Of a stretch of DNA of 64,000 bases, positions 52,839 through 61,350 are shown one piece after another. Position 1 is the stretch's first letter; the number at the start of each line of letters is the position of its first letter. Both the position numbers and the translations under genes were made by a program. Source of the DNA: Marinagarivorans sp. (GTDB lineage Bacteria; Pseudomonadota; Gammaproteobacteria; Pseudomonadales; Cellvibrionaceae); NCBI GenBank assembly GCA_028281865.1, contig JANQJB010000121.1, positions 35,291 through 99,290 on the forward strand, given 5' to 3'. Under the pieces are notes generated by a model. That model was given only the letters and a program-made list of their open reading frames with translations, did not search any database and was not told the DNA's origin.

Positions 52839-53624
52839 CTATAGCTGGCAAATCTCGTTACACTTTTTGCTACTAAACTCCGCATAAATACTATCAAACG
52901 CTTTTAAATATTTTCGGGGAGCTGTTTTTTTTAATCTGTTAATAGTTTTCAAAACCTCGTCCCTTTTATTCAAAGGTAATGCCGCAGCCATCACAGACGC
53001 TTCACTCAAGGCAGACTTTAACAACGAGTCCTTAAATGAGGCCTCGAAGCTTGAATCACCCAAGCTTGTAAGCACCCCTATGTATACTTGCAGGATACCC
53101 GTTTGCATTTTTTTAACTCCGTTTAGTCTAATTTGCGTTCGTTGATCAGGAGGTAACGATTTCCAAAACGGCTCGATAAGAGAAAGTTGTATGGCACTGC
53201 AATCTATAAGAAAGGGGTAAAATACCTTTAGCTCATCCTGATATTTTACTGAATTTTCCACCATCAGCTCAGCAACGTTTACTTGATTTTTTTGGAAAAG
53301 ACCTGACTGTCTAAAACCAGAACCCATTTGGTCTGTCAAATATGTCATGCCAAACTTACTAGCCTTTTCGCAAACATCTAGCAAGCCAAATAGATCATCT
53401 ACTGTATATTTGCCAGCAGTTATTTGTTTTTGGCTTTTCGAAAGTTTCTCGATAATAACTGAAACTCTTTTATCTTTTAGTCGTGGCAGTTGCCCTATGG
53501 ATTTTCCTTTGCCCAATAGAGCTTCAAACTCCTTGCTTAACGCTAAGTAGTTAGCAAACTCGGGATGTGCAGCATGCACAAACTGACTACACATTAAAGT
53601 GATTATCAGCACGATATATTTCAT
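52839..53624 (-). CDS. Secreted protein of unknown function
   Basis: A 261-residue protein with a signal peptide (MKYIVLIITLMCSQFVHA, ~18 residues). The mature part is strongly helical and Lys/Leu-rich, ending with two cysteines (KKCNEICQL). It shows a typical pattern of a small periplasmic helical bundle, without a recognised family. Convergent or independent neighbours; the ldhA gene lies divergently ~200 bp upstream. Confidence 0.7.
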   Translation of the reverse strand: MKYIVLIITLMCSQFVHAAHPEFANYLALSKEFEALLGKGKSIGQLPRLKDKRVSVIIEKLSKSQKQITAGKYTVDDLFGLLDVCEKASKFGMTYLTDQMGSGFRQSGLFQKNQVNVAELMVENSVKYQDELKVFYPFLIDCSAIQLSLIEPFWKSLPPDQRTQIRLNGVKKMQTGILQVYIGVLTSLGDSSFEASFKDSLLKSALSEASVMAAALPLNKRDEVLKTINRLKKTAPRKYLKAFDSIYAEFSSKKCNEICQL

Positions 53625-53826
53625 AATTTCTTCCTTCGCAACAGATCTTACAACCGTATAATTGAACGGTTAAGTATCGCAGTCTTTTGATCAGATTGAA
53701 TACTAGATTCGGAGCAAATCTTATGCTAATGATCTAGATTCGTAAATAGGCGGCAAGCATTTAGTATAATAAACAAAGTGGAGATTTCTAAAAAACGAAA
53801 GAATACAAATGCTTGGAGAAAACCCA

Positions 53827-54819
53827 ATGAATATCAAGGTTAAGGTTTTTAGCAGTAAGTTGTATGACGAGGAGTTTTTCAATCGTTTTAATGATAAAAA
53901 ACTAATCTTAGAGTACTTACCTTATCGTCTGAATGAGCAAACCGTGGGCTTGGCTGAAGGAGCACAAGCGGTTTGCTGTTTCGTTAATGATGTTATCGAC
54001 TCAACCGTAATTCGCGCGCTAAAGGAACAGGGTATTTCACTCGTTGCACTGCGGTGCGCCGGATTTAACAACGTCGATCTCGAAGCAGCAAAAACGCATG
54101 GTATAACAGTTTGCCGTGTTCCCGATTATTCTCCCTTTGCGGTAGCCGAGCATGCGGTTGCATTAATTCTCGATTTAAATCGTAATATTCATCGGGCTTA
54201 TAACCGTGTAAGGGAAAACGATTACTCGTTAAAAGGTCTAATGGGGTTCGATCTATATGGCAAAAAAGTTGGTGTTATCGGCGCTGGAAAAATCGGTAAA
54301 GCATTTATCAATATTATGCAGGGTTTTGGTTGCGAGGTACTGGTCGCTGATCCTTTTGTTAAACAAGCTGAGTTACCTAACGGCTGTTCGCTAGTCTCAA
54401 ACAGTGCGCTATTTGAACAATGCAATATTGTTTCGTTACATTGTCCACTCACGCCGGAAACGCATCACTTAATTAACGAACAAACCATTCAGAACATGCA
54501 GCCAGGAGTAATGCTAATTAACACCAGTCGCGGTGCTTTAGTGGATACAGCGGCGGTCATAAAAGCCCTTAAAAGCCGTCATATTGGCTACTTGGGCATC
54601 GATGTCTATGAAGAGGAGGCCGATCTGTTTTTCGAAGATCTATCTAACACTTTTATAGAAGACGATATTTTTGCACGTTTACAAACCTTTCCGAATGTCG
54701 TGATTACAGGTCACCAAGCATTTTTTACTAAAGAAGCCATGCAACGAATTGCCGAAGTCACGCTGGATAATATTAATAATTACTCGCTTGGTAAAATTGA
54801 CGATATGTACTGTGTTTAG
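53827..54819 (+). CDS. ldhA: Fermentative D-lactate dehydrogenase
   Basis: A 330-residue D-2-hydroxyacid dehydrogenase with the pattern of E. coli LdhA throughout: substrate-domain IALRCAGFNNVDL-type stretch (LVALRCAGFNNVDLEAAKTHG, ~70-92), VAEHAVALILDLNRNIHRAY, NAD-binding GVIGAGKIGKAFI (~152), catalytic Arg in NTSRGALVD (~234), Glu in DVYEEEADLFFED (~263) and His in GHQAFFT (~295). It reduces pyruvate to D-lactate with NADH under low oxygen. ATG at 53827 has GGAGA at good spacing; an ATG 18 bp earlier is less likely. Monocistronic. Confidence 0.93.
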   Translation: MNIKVKVFSSKLYDEEFFNRFNDKKLILEYLPYRLNEQTVGLAEGAQAVCCFVNDVIDSTVIRALKEQGISLVALRCAGFNNVDLEAAKTHGITVCRVPDYSPFAVAEHAVALILDLNRNIHRAYNRVRENDYSLKGLMGFDLYGKKVGVIGAGKIGKAFINIMQGFGCEVLVADPFVKQAELPNGCSLVSNSALFEQCNIVSLHCPLTPETHHLINEQTIQNMQPGVMLINTSRGALVDTAAVIKALKSRHIGYLGIDVYEEEADLFFEDLSNTFIEDDIFARLQTFPNVVITGHQAFFTKEAMQRIAEVTLDNINNYSLGKIDDMYCV

Positions 54820-55054
54820 TTGGACAGAATATTCTGCAAAATGGGCCGCCAAGCTGTATTACAACTAGCATTTGGTCCGGTTTCCCCTCTCTCCCGATAA
54901 GCCTCCCAGTTAGCTCAACTTGGGTATTCTTGTTCCAGGGAAAAGTTTGCACTTAGTCTAATATTTATCAGAACCGCCTTCACAAAGGGCGGCAATACCG
55001 TTAGCATCCCAGTACATTTGTGTCGCTGCGCACCCAGTTCGTTAAAAGGATATT

Positions 55055-57574
55055 ATGAAAGCCTTCCAATTGCTCTATTCCCTACTTTTATCAACATCTT
55101 TTATTTTGCTTCTCAGTGCTTGCAATGGTAGCGATCAGAGCAACGATGATAAGACTCCGGAAGAAAAACTTTTTGTATTTTCGTCACCGAGCGTTCTTAG
55201 CGTTCAGGAAAATACGAACGTACCCTTTTTTTCGCCTTCTCTAGTAAGCAACCAAGGAATCAAGTTTTCGTTAACTGGAGGCGCGGATCAAGCAGCATTT
55301 ATTTTTGATTCATCGCGCAGAGAGCTCAGCTTTTCTTCCGCACCAGACTTTGAAAACCCGCATGACTCCAACCACGACAATGTATATGAAGTCGAAATTA
55401 GTGCTTGGAATAAGAGCAACGATTCTATCAAGCTGGCCCTAGAGGTCCACGTTTCAGATCAGGCGAGGATTGTTGCTGACTTTACCTACCCAATTGAAAA
55501 TACGAATTTTGGCGGTATTACTCAAACGATTATTGCCCGCGGCACACTAAGGGATATCGAAGATGAGGAAGTTAAACCCGGAGATTTTGACGAAGTATTG
55601 GTCAACAACGTAAAAGCAACCATAAAAGGAGACAACCACAACCAATGGGAAGCAGAAATTCCCATCAATATTGGTATCTTCCAAGTAGAACTTTTCATTA
55701 AAAAAGACTCAGAAATGTGGGCGAAAAAAATTAGGGTTAGTAATGATAAACTTCGCTACCCTATGACCGAAATCGAAATCGATAAACACAATAACAGGAT
55801 TATCGGTACCAATTACAATCTTGATGCCATAGTTTCCTTCGATTTGGAAAGCAAAGCCTACAAAGTAATCTCCAGTCGCGATGTCGGTTCAGGCCCAGAT
55901 TTTTCATCACTTGTCGACCTGACTCTAGAATCCAGCGACACTGCCTATGCCGTCGATAGGCTCTCGCAGTTGTTTAAAGTAGATCTCAATACCGGTACAA
56001 GGACTTTATTGCCATTACTGGGCGACGACCCCATATACAGTGGCCGGCGTATCAGAACAATTTTTTACTATGACGGATTAAAAGTTTCGGGGCTATCCAA
56101 TTCGTCTATATATGATTATCAAGGCAGCTCTACTCATTCACTGCCCTATGCATTTGGCACATCGTTGGCTGGTGTCAGTGCTGTAGACGTATCTTCAGAT
56201 GGGAACGAACTTGTATTTGCGTCGCCATCACGTTTGTTTACTTACGATCCAATACTACGATCACTCTACACAATACCGAGAGTCGTAAACGAAGCCTCTC
56301 CTGTATCTTTAAACTCAATTAATGGCGTAGCAAATTTCTCTGAAGATAAAATACTCATTGCTCATCGCGGTGAATTAGACGACGGGACGGGTTCTCAGAA
56401 CATCGGTCACAATATTACTCTGGTTGATAAAAAATCTGGAGAGACCTCTTTATTTGCCTCGAACCTAGAAACCGATAAAGTCCCATTTTTATCTTTAAGA
56501 GATATCGAAACAGATCTAAATAACGGCAAAGCTTATGTAACGGATACTCGGCAAAACGCGCTTATCGAAATAGACCTAAAAACCCTGGAGCGAAGAAAAA
56601 TATTAGAAACGTCTGTTGCCAAAAAGAGTATTTCTGGGGCAATTGTCAGCGCCCTTTCGGAAGATAAAAATAGTATCGTTTACTACGATTTATATCGGAA
56701 AGTCATCGAATCAATCAACCTGACGACACATCAAAAAGAAACAATATTAGATTTTTCTCGCTACGATAACAACGCATTAATAAACGGCGCCAAAATTCTC
56801 ACATTTGACCTTGAAGCTAACACCGTTTACGTCGTTTCGAATACCAATTCAATTTTTGGCGATTTAATCAAAATCAATCTCAGCGATGGCAGTTTTGATA
56901 TTGTGTCAGATTCAGCAAAAGAAGAAGTGAAAGAGGCGGCATTGGAAAATAGCGGCGCTTCTATAACCAGCTTGAGTGCTCATATTCACGATAAAAATAA
57001 CAAAGAAATGATTTTCTGGAAGTATTCAAATAACTTGGGCACTTATCAAGTTAAAATCAACTTAGAGACTGGCGCAAGGGAGAAGATCGAAACCACTTTG
57101 CCACAGGAAGACTCCGAACGCAATTTCCAAAGACGCCCTCTATTCGCATTTGCAAGTACAAGTGACAACGAAGTATTCTTAACCACCCGTATATCAGACC
57201 CGTTTTTAAATGAGCGTGCTGTGCTTCAGCGTGCCAATACAACTACCGGTATCCGAACCACTCTGGCAGAAGGTGGCGATTTTAGCTTGCCAACGCATTT
57301 TAGTATTCAAATCTATTCACTTACATGGAATCAGGATAAATCTGCACTGCTTGCCGCAGTGCCTTTCGACGGAGCAATACTTGAAATTAATCCAAATACT
57401 GGCATCACTAGACTTATAAGTGGCCGAGGGAAAGGCAACGGGCCTCATTTAAACTTTCCTAGAGCTATCCACCCGATTTGGGAAGATAATAAGCTTTTCG
57501 TTATGGATACTGGTATTGATGCATTAGTAAAAATCGATTTAGTATCTGGTGATCGAACGATATTTTCCTATTAA
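55055..57574 (+). CDS. Large lipoprotein with cadherin-like domain and propeller (paralogue 2)
   Basis: An 839-residue lipoprotein, signal peptide with lipobox LSAC (Cys ~23). The N-terminal ~100 residues form a cadherin-like domain (VLSVQENTNVPFFSPSL ... SSAPDFENPHDSNHDNVYEVEISAWN) where DxxxDxxYE is the Ca2+-binding end. Next comes a module YPIENTNFGGITQTIIARGTLRD...VLVNNVKATI. The C-terminal ~600 residues repeat blades such as YPMTEIEIDKHNNRIIGTNYNLDAIVSFDLESKAYKVIS and KAYVTDTRQNALIEIDLKTLERR. Homologous in layout to the lipoproteins at 50189 and 58508. Probably a surface or periplasmic binding protein; no catalytic residues recognised. Confidence 0.8.
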   Translation: MKAFQLLYSLLLSTSFILLLSACNGSDQSNDDKTPEEKLFVFSSPSVLSVQENTNVPFFSPSLVSNQGIKFSLTGGADQAAFIFDSSRRELSFSSAPDFENPHDSNHDNVYEVEISAWNKSNDSIKLALEVHVSDQARIVADFTYPIENTNFGGITQTIIARGTLRDIEDEEVKPGDFDEVLVNNVKATIKGDNHNQWEAEIPINIGIFQVELFIKKDSEMWAKKIRVSNDKLRYPMTEIEIDKHNNRIIGTNYNLDAIVSFDLESKAYKVISSRDVGSGPDFSSLVDLTLESSDTAYAVDRLSQLFKVDLNTGTRTLLPLLGDDPIYSGRRIRTIFYYDGLKVSGLSNSSIYDYQGSSTHSLPYAFGTSLAGVSAVDVSSDGNELVFASPSRLFTYDPILRSLYTIPRVVNEASPVSLNSINGVANFSEDKILIAHRGELDDGTGSQNIGHNITLVDKKSGETSLFASNLETDKVPFLSLRDIETDLNNGKAYVTDTRQNALIEIDLKTLERRKILETSVAKKSISGAIVSALSEDKNSIVYYDLYRKVIESINLTTHQKETILDFSRYDNNALINGAKILTFDLEANTVYVVSNTNSIFGDLIKINLSDGSFDIVSDSAKEEVKEAALENSGASITSLSAHIHDKNNKEMIFWKYSNNLGTYQVKINLETGAREKIETTLPQEDSERNFQRRPLFAFASTSDNEVFLTTRISDPFLNERAVLQRANTTTGIRTTLAEGGDFSLPTHFSIQIYSLTWNQDKSALLAAVPFDGAILEINPNTGITRLISGRGKGNGPHLNFPRAIHPIWEDNKLFVMDTGIDALVKIDLVSGDRTIFSY

Positions 57575-57633
57575 AGAATCGACCATTATGAAGTGATTGA
57601 ACGTTTTTACGTCGTACTCATTGCAAGCACTTG

Positions 57634-58425
57634 CTAGAAGAAACTTAACCACCCCATCGAGTGACAGTATTTTAGTAACATGCCGATGCACATTAAAATT
57701 ACTATCCCTCTTAAATACGAAGGGTTTATTTTAAATAAATAATGGGCCCCTAACCACGCACCGATAACTTGACCCAACATCATTACAATACCCGCAAACC
57801 AAGCAATTTGCCCAGCAATAATAAAAACAATTAGCGAGGCTATATTAGTGGAAAAGTTTAGTGGTTTAGCAAACGCCGTCGATAAAATTAATCCGTGCCC
57901 TCGACACGCTACCCCTGCTAGAGCAAAAAAAGACCCAGTTCCCGGCCCAAACATACCGTCGTATCCACCAATTGAAGGGACGATAAAGTTTCTATATTTT
58001 TTATATGAAAGATGAGTTTTCTGTGTTTTTTGAATTTTAGAAAGCAAGGGAGACAGCATAAAATAGACTGTTATTAAAACAAGCACCACGGGTATAACAA
58101 ACGATAGCACTTCCGTATTCACAAATTGAACGGCTATTGAACCTATAGCCGAACCAATAAATGCTGATAACATTAAATACTTAACATCACCCCAACTGAC
58201 TTTTTTCTTTTTTATTACCATATAAGTTGCAGTAGCCGTTCCCATACTACCCTGCAATTTATTAGTACCAAGTGCAGCCAACGGAGGCACACCACTTAAT
58301 AATAATGCTGGCATTGTTATCAGCCCACCACCACCAGCCAAGGTGTCAATAAAGCCGGCAAAGACAGCAATAAGGAATAAAAATACGAGCAAATCAAATG
58401 AAAATGAAAATGAAATTAACTCCAA
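57634..58425 (-). CDS. TSUP/TauE-SafE family permease
   Basis: A 263-residue integral membrane protein with about eight spans arranged in two halves. IAVFAGFIDTLAGGGGLITMPALLLSGVPPLAALGTNKLQGSMGTATATY (~20-68) is the family signature; the second half repeats it as PSIGGYDGMFGPGTGSFFALAG...LSTAFAKPLNFSTNIASL. Members export or import sulfite, sulfoacetate or other small organic acids. In a genome with sulfatases a sulfur link is tempting but not shown. It sits tail-to-tail with paralogue 2 and ahead of paralogue 3. Confidence 0.9.
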   Translation of the reverse strand: MELISFSFSFDLLVFLFLIAVFAGFIDTLAGGGGLITMPALLLSGVPPLAALGTNKLQGSMGTATATYMVIKKKKVSWGDVKYLMLSAFIGSAIGSIAVQFVNTEVLSFVIPVVLVLITVYFMLSPLLSKIQKTQKTHLSYKKYRNFIVPSIGGYDGMFGPGTGSFFALAGVACRGHGLILSTAFAKPLNFSTNIASLIVFIIAGQIAWFAGIVMMLGQVIGAWLGAHYLFKINPSYLRGIVILMCIGMLLKYCHSMGWLSFF

Positions 58426-58507
58426 TGCTTTTCCTTTATATCCACACTTTAATTTTTACGTGATTTAAGGTTCTTCCAGTTTTCTTTCTGTATAAAATAC
58501 TAAAAAG

Positions 58508-61129
58508 TCAATGAATAATCATTTCCAATAAATGACTATCGAGATTAAACCTATAATAGGCATTGGTTGCGCCATCTCCACCAAACAAAGCGTTTTTAGC
58601 AGAATCGTAAAATAAGGCTCGTGCACTATATAAAGGCGTTCTAGGATTGTTAGCTGGAATCAAACGTTTGTTCTCTCCAGTATTCAAGTCTATTGATAAA
58701 ATGCCTTCACGCGCTGGAAAATAAAAAGTGTTGGAGGCATTGTCGATTGTTGCATGACGCCATGTAGAAGTGTTTAAAGAAATACGTATTTCACTAGGCA
58801 AATCAACAACCTTAGTTTTTTCCCCTGTTAAGAAGTCTTCTTGCCAAATTTCATAGCCATCCGTATTATTACCACCCCGATACAACCTTCGGCCACCTGG
58901 CAAATCAAAAAATGACCGAAACCACGACATTTCACCTTCAAGCAAAATGGACCAACTTTTATTGTCAATATCATATCGATATACTCTGGATATTGGATAA
59001 ATAATAAGATGTTGTTCATTTAATTCCAGAATTCGGCGATTATAAAAGTATATAGAACCATCATAATGCCCGACAAACCGTAGATCGCTTAAGGCGTGTA
59101 AAGAACCCGCAAAAGGATTTGTTAAATGCTGATGAACACCGGTAAGCACATCAAACTCAATGACATCTGTATGATAGCGTTCTAAATCAAACTCAGCAGG
59201 TTTTAATGATCGCTCCAAAAAGTACCACTTATTTTTATCCGGCGCATGTAATATTCGTGTTTTGAAAAATATTTTATCATCGTTTTCAGATTCAATATTG
59301 TTAAAATCAACGATACGCAAGACTTCACCACTGTCCGGGTTAATGGTGAAAACCCCTTTACTGTTGGAGACACTAATTTCGGAAGTTTTCTCGTTATATT
59401 GGCCTATTGAGGAATAATAAAAATCATCTGACTTTGCTTGTGTGTTACTACTAACTACAACGTCTTCGTCCGTAGAGCTAGAACCATATTTTTTAATGAT
59501 ACCGGTACTGGTTAAAACATACATCATCTGATCGGGACCAATCATAGTGCTTAAAATAGAAGTTCCGTCATCGCTAAACGGCATTTGATTTGTCGAAAGT
59601 TCTTGATAGGCCTGATCAGCGAGGTTATATGCTACCAAATGATAAGTTCCGCCTACGTCTAACTGTAACAATAAATTATTATTATTTTTATCTAAGAAAA
59701 ATGAACGATCGGTTAATATCTGCCCCTGATTTGGTATTTGATCTCTATATGGAATAACCTCTGAATATTGAAAGTCATTCAAACTGATCTTTCCGATAAT
59801 ATCTCGAATACGAAATCCAGTTCCTATTATTCCAAGCGTTTCTTTTATTTCATCTATCTCAGGAGGTTGAGAAAGAGACTCTTGTGATGTCAGGTATAGC
59901 GAATCCGAACCAGAATCATAACGTAGATGTTTTATCGTATTTAAGAGATATGTTTTATCAGAACGTTGATCAATTTGAATTTGACCAAGTTCGCGGTAGC
60001 TAAAATCATCTGGGCTGATTTCACTAACGACATAACCTGCTTCTCTTCCATTCGCAATAACCAATAAGCGATTCTCAACTTCGTCAAAAACGATATTGCG
60101 ATACCATATTTCGTTTAACGACTGAAGTATTATAGGACGTCTTAAACCGCTACCCTCCACCAAGTCCACCTGAATAAAATCCGCTTCCGAAGTATTATTA
60201 GCTAAATAGGCAGTTTTCCCGTCGCCCGAATAAGTAACAAAATGGATAGGGAATTCTTCTGCAAGCTCTGAAAAGAGCAGGCTTTCCTCCAGTTCATATA
60301 TTTTATTTTTGCTTCCCGATTCTCGATCTATTCCGAAAAATGTTTTTGAAGGAATATCATAGATAATAAACCGGTCCCGCTCCGAGTCATATACTGACTC
60401 ACTAAAGGGCGAAAACAACTCGTCACTATTATTATAATACTTAACCCGCCGAATATTACTCCAGCCACCTTTACCTTTAGTCATTATTTCAACAGCATTT
60501 ACATCATTAGGTAACGGTATATCTGTTCCCCAACGAACCTGCCCGTTTTCGCTATAAAGCGTTTGAGTTTCCCCGTTAACAACAACTTCGGCCAAATCGG
60601 TTTCCGATACAACGCCATCATCCAGATCTTCTAAGTAGCCGGTTAATGTAATTTTATCCACGACACCTAAAAAAGAACTTCCAGGGATTGGGCCATCCAA
60701 CTTCGTTATTATTTGGGAAATATCTTTTACCGAAAGCTGAAATTCTTGCACGGCCTCAAGGCCTCTGCCATCATTCACACTAACATTTATTTTATAAATA
60801 TTATCCGTATCGGAATCCGCTGGAGTTTCAAAATCTGGAGGGGTGATAAACGTTAGTGTTCCGTTATCAGATAGGCTAAATAACTCGGAATCCTCCCCTT
60901 GCACAATAGAATAAGTGAGAAGATCGTTATTCCCGTCAGTCGCTTGAAATATATGAACAGTACCTTCAGAGTTTTCATCTATTTCAATAGCTGCAGCAGA
61001 GTTAAACGTAGGCGGAAGGTTTTCTTGCGGAGTCTCAATATTATCGGTTGAATTATTACCACTTCCACAGCCACTGAGACTAAATATCAATCCAAAAACG
61101 GCAGGTATGGAACCTCTGAGAACATTCAT
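58508..61129 (-). CDS. Large lipoprotein with cadherin-like domain and propeller (paralogue 3)
   Basis: From ATG 61129 (GAGGAAT ribosome-binding site; the frame extends to 61186 but that start is poor), an 873-residue lipoprotein with lipobox LSGC. A cadherin-like domain follows (PPTFNSAAAIEIDENSEGTVHIFQATDGNNDLLTYSI ... PPDFETPADSDTDNIYKINVSVND), then a module LDGPIPGSSFLGVVDKITLTGYLEDLDDG...VVVNGETQTL, and a ~620-residue propeller-like region (VYDSERDRFIIYDIPSKTFFGIDRESGSKNKIY; IDNASNTFYFPAREGILSIDLNTGENKRL). Closest match in the window is paralogue 2. No enzyme motif. Confidence 0.8.
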   Translation of the reverse strand: MNVLRGSIPAVFGLIFSLSGCGSGNNSTDNIETPQENLPPTFNSAAAIEIDENSEGTVHIFQATDGNNDLLTYSIVQGEDSELFSLSDNGTLTFITPPDFETPADSDTDNIYKINVSVNDGRGLEAVQEFQLSVKDISQIITKLDGPIPGSSFLGVVDKITLTGYLEDLDDGVVSETDLAEVVVNGETQTLYSENGQVRWGTDIPLPNDVNAVEIMTKGKGGWSNIRRVKYYNNSDELFSPFSESVYDSERDRFIIYDIPSKTFFGIDRESGSKNKIYELEESLLFSELAEEFPIHFVTYSGDGKTAYLANNTSEADFIQVDLVEGSGLRRPIILQSLNEIWYRNIVFDEVENRLLVIANGREAGYVVSEISPDDFSYRELGQIQIDQRSDKTYLLNTIKHLRYDSGSDSLYLTSQESLSQPPEIDEIKETLGIIGTGFRIRDIIGKISLNDFQYSEVIPYRDQIPNQGQILTDRSFFLDKNNNNLLLQLDVGGTYHLVAYNLADQAYQELSTNQMPFSDDGTSILSTMIGPDQMMYVLTSTGIIKKYGSSSTDEDVVVSSNTQAKSDDFYYSSIGQYNEKTSEISVSNSKGVFTINPDSGEVLRIVDFNNIESENDDKIFFKTRILHAPDKNKWYFLERSLKPAEFDLERYHTDVIEFDVLTGVHQHLTNPFAGSLHALSDLRFVGHYDGSIYFYNRRILELNEQHLIIYPISRVYRYDIDNKSWSILLEGEMSWFRSFFDLPGGRRLYRGGNNTDGYEIWQEDFLTGEKTKVVDLPSEIRISLNTSTWRHATIDNASNTFYFPAREGILSIDLNTGENKRLIPANNPRTPLYSARALFYDSAKNALFGGDGATNAYYRFNLDSHLLEMIIH

Positions 61130-61350
61130 TATTATTCCTCTCCTAAAAACTATTTGCATTCTTACCAATAAGCCCAGCGCTAACACGAGGGCATATTGAT
61201 TTTTCTTGCATTACCTGTCAACCCTGCACTGAAAATAATACATGAGAGAGCTTTCCAGCAACAAATAGGAACAATGAATTTGCTCTATAGAAGCAAAAAA
61301 AAGGAGCAGCGCTACGGCTACCCCACTTTACTTATAAGAACTGAATAGAA
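61130..61350. other. Short intergenic region
   Basis: Between the paralogue 3 start and the RTX protein stop, both on the minus strand. It should include the promoter of paralogue 3. No distinct terminator for the RTX gene was found, though GGAGCAGCGCTACGGCTACCCC at 61301-61324 might form a weak stem. Confidence 0.35.
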
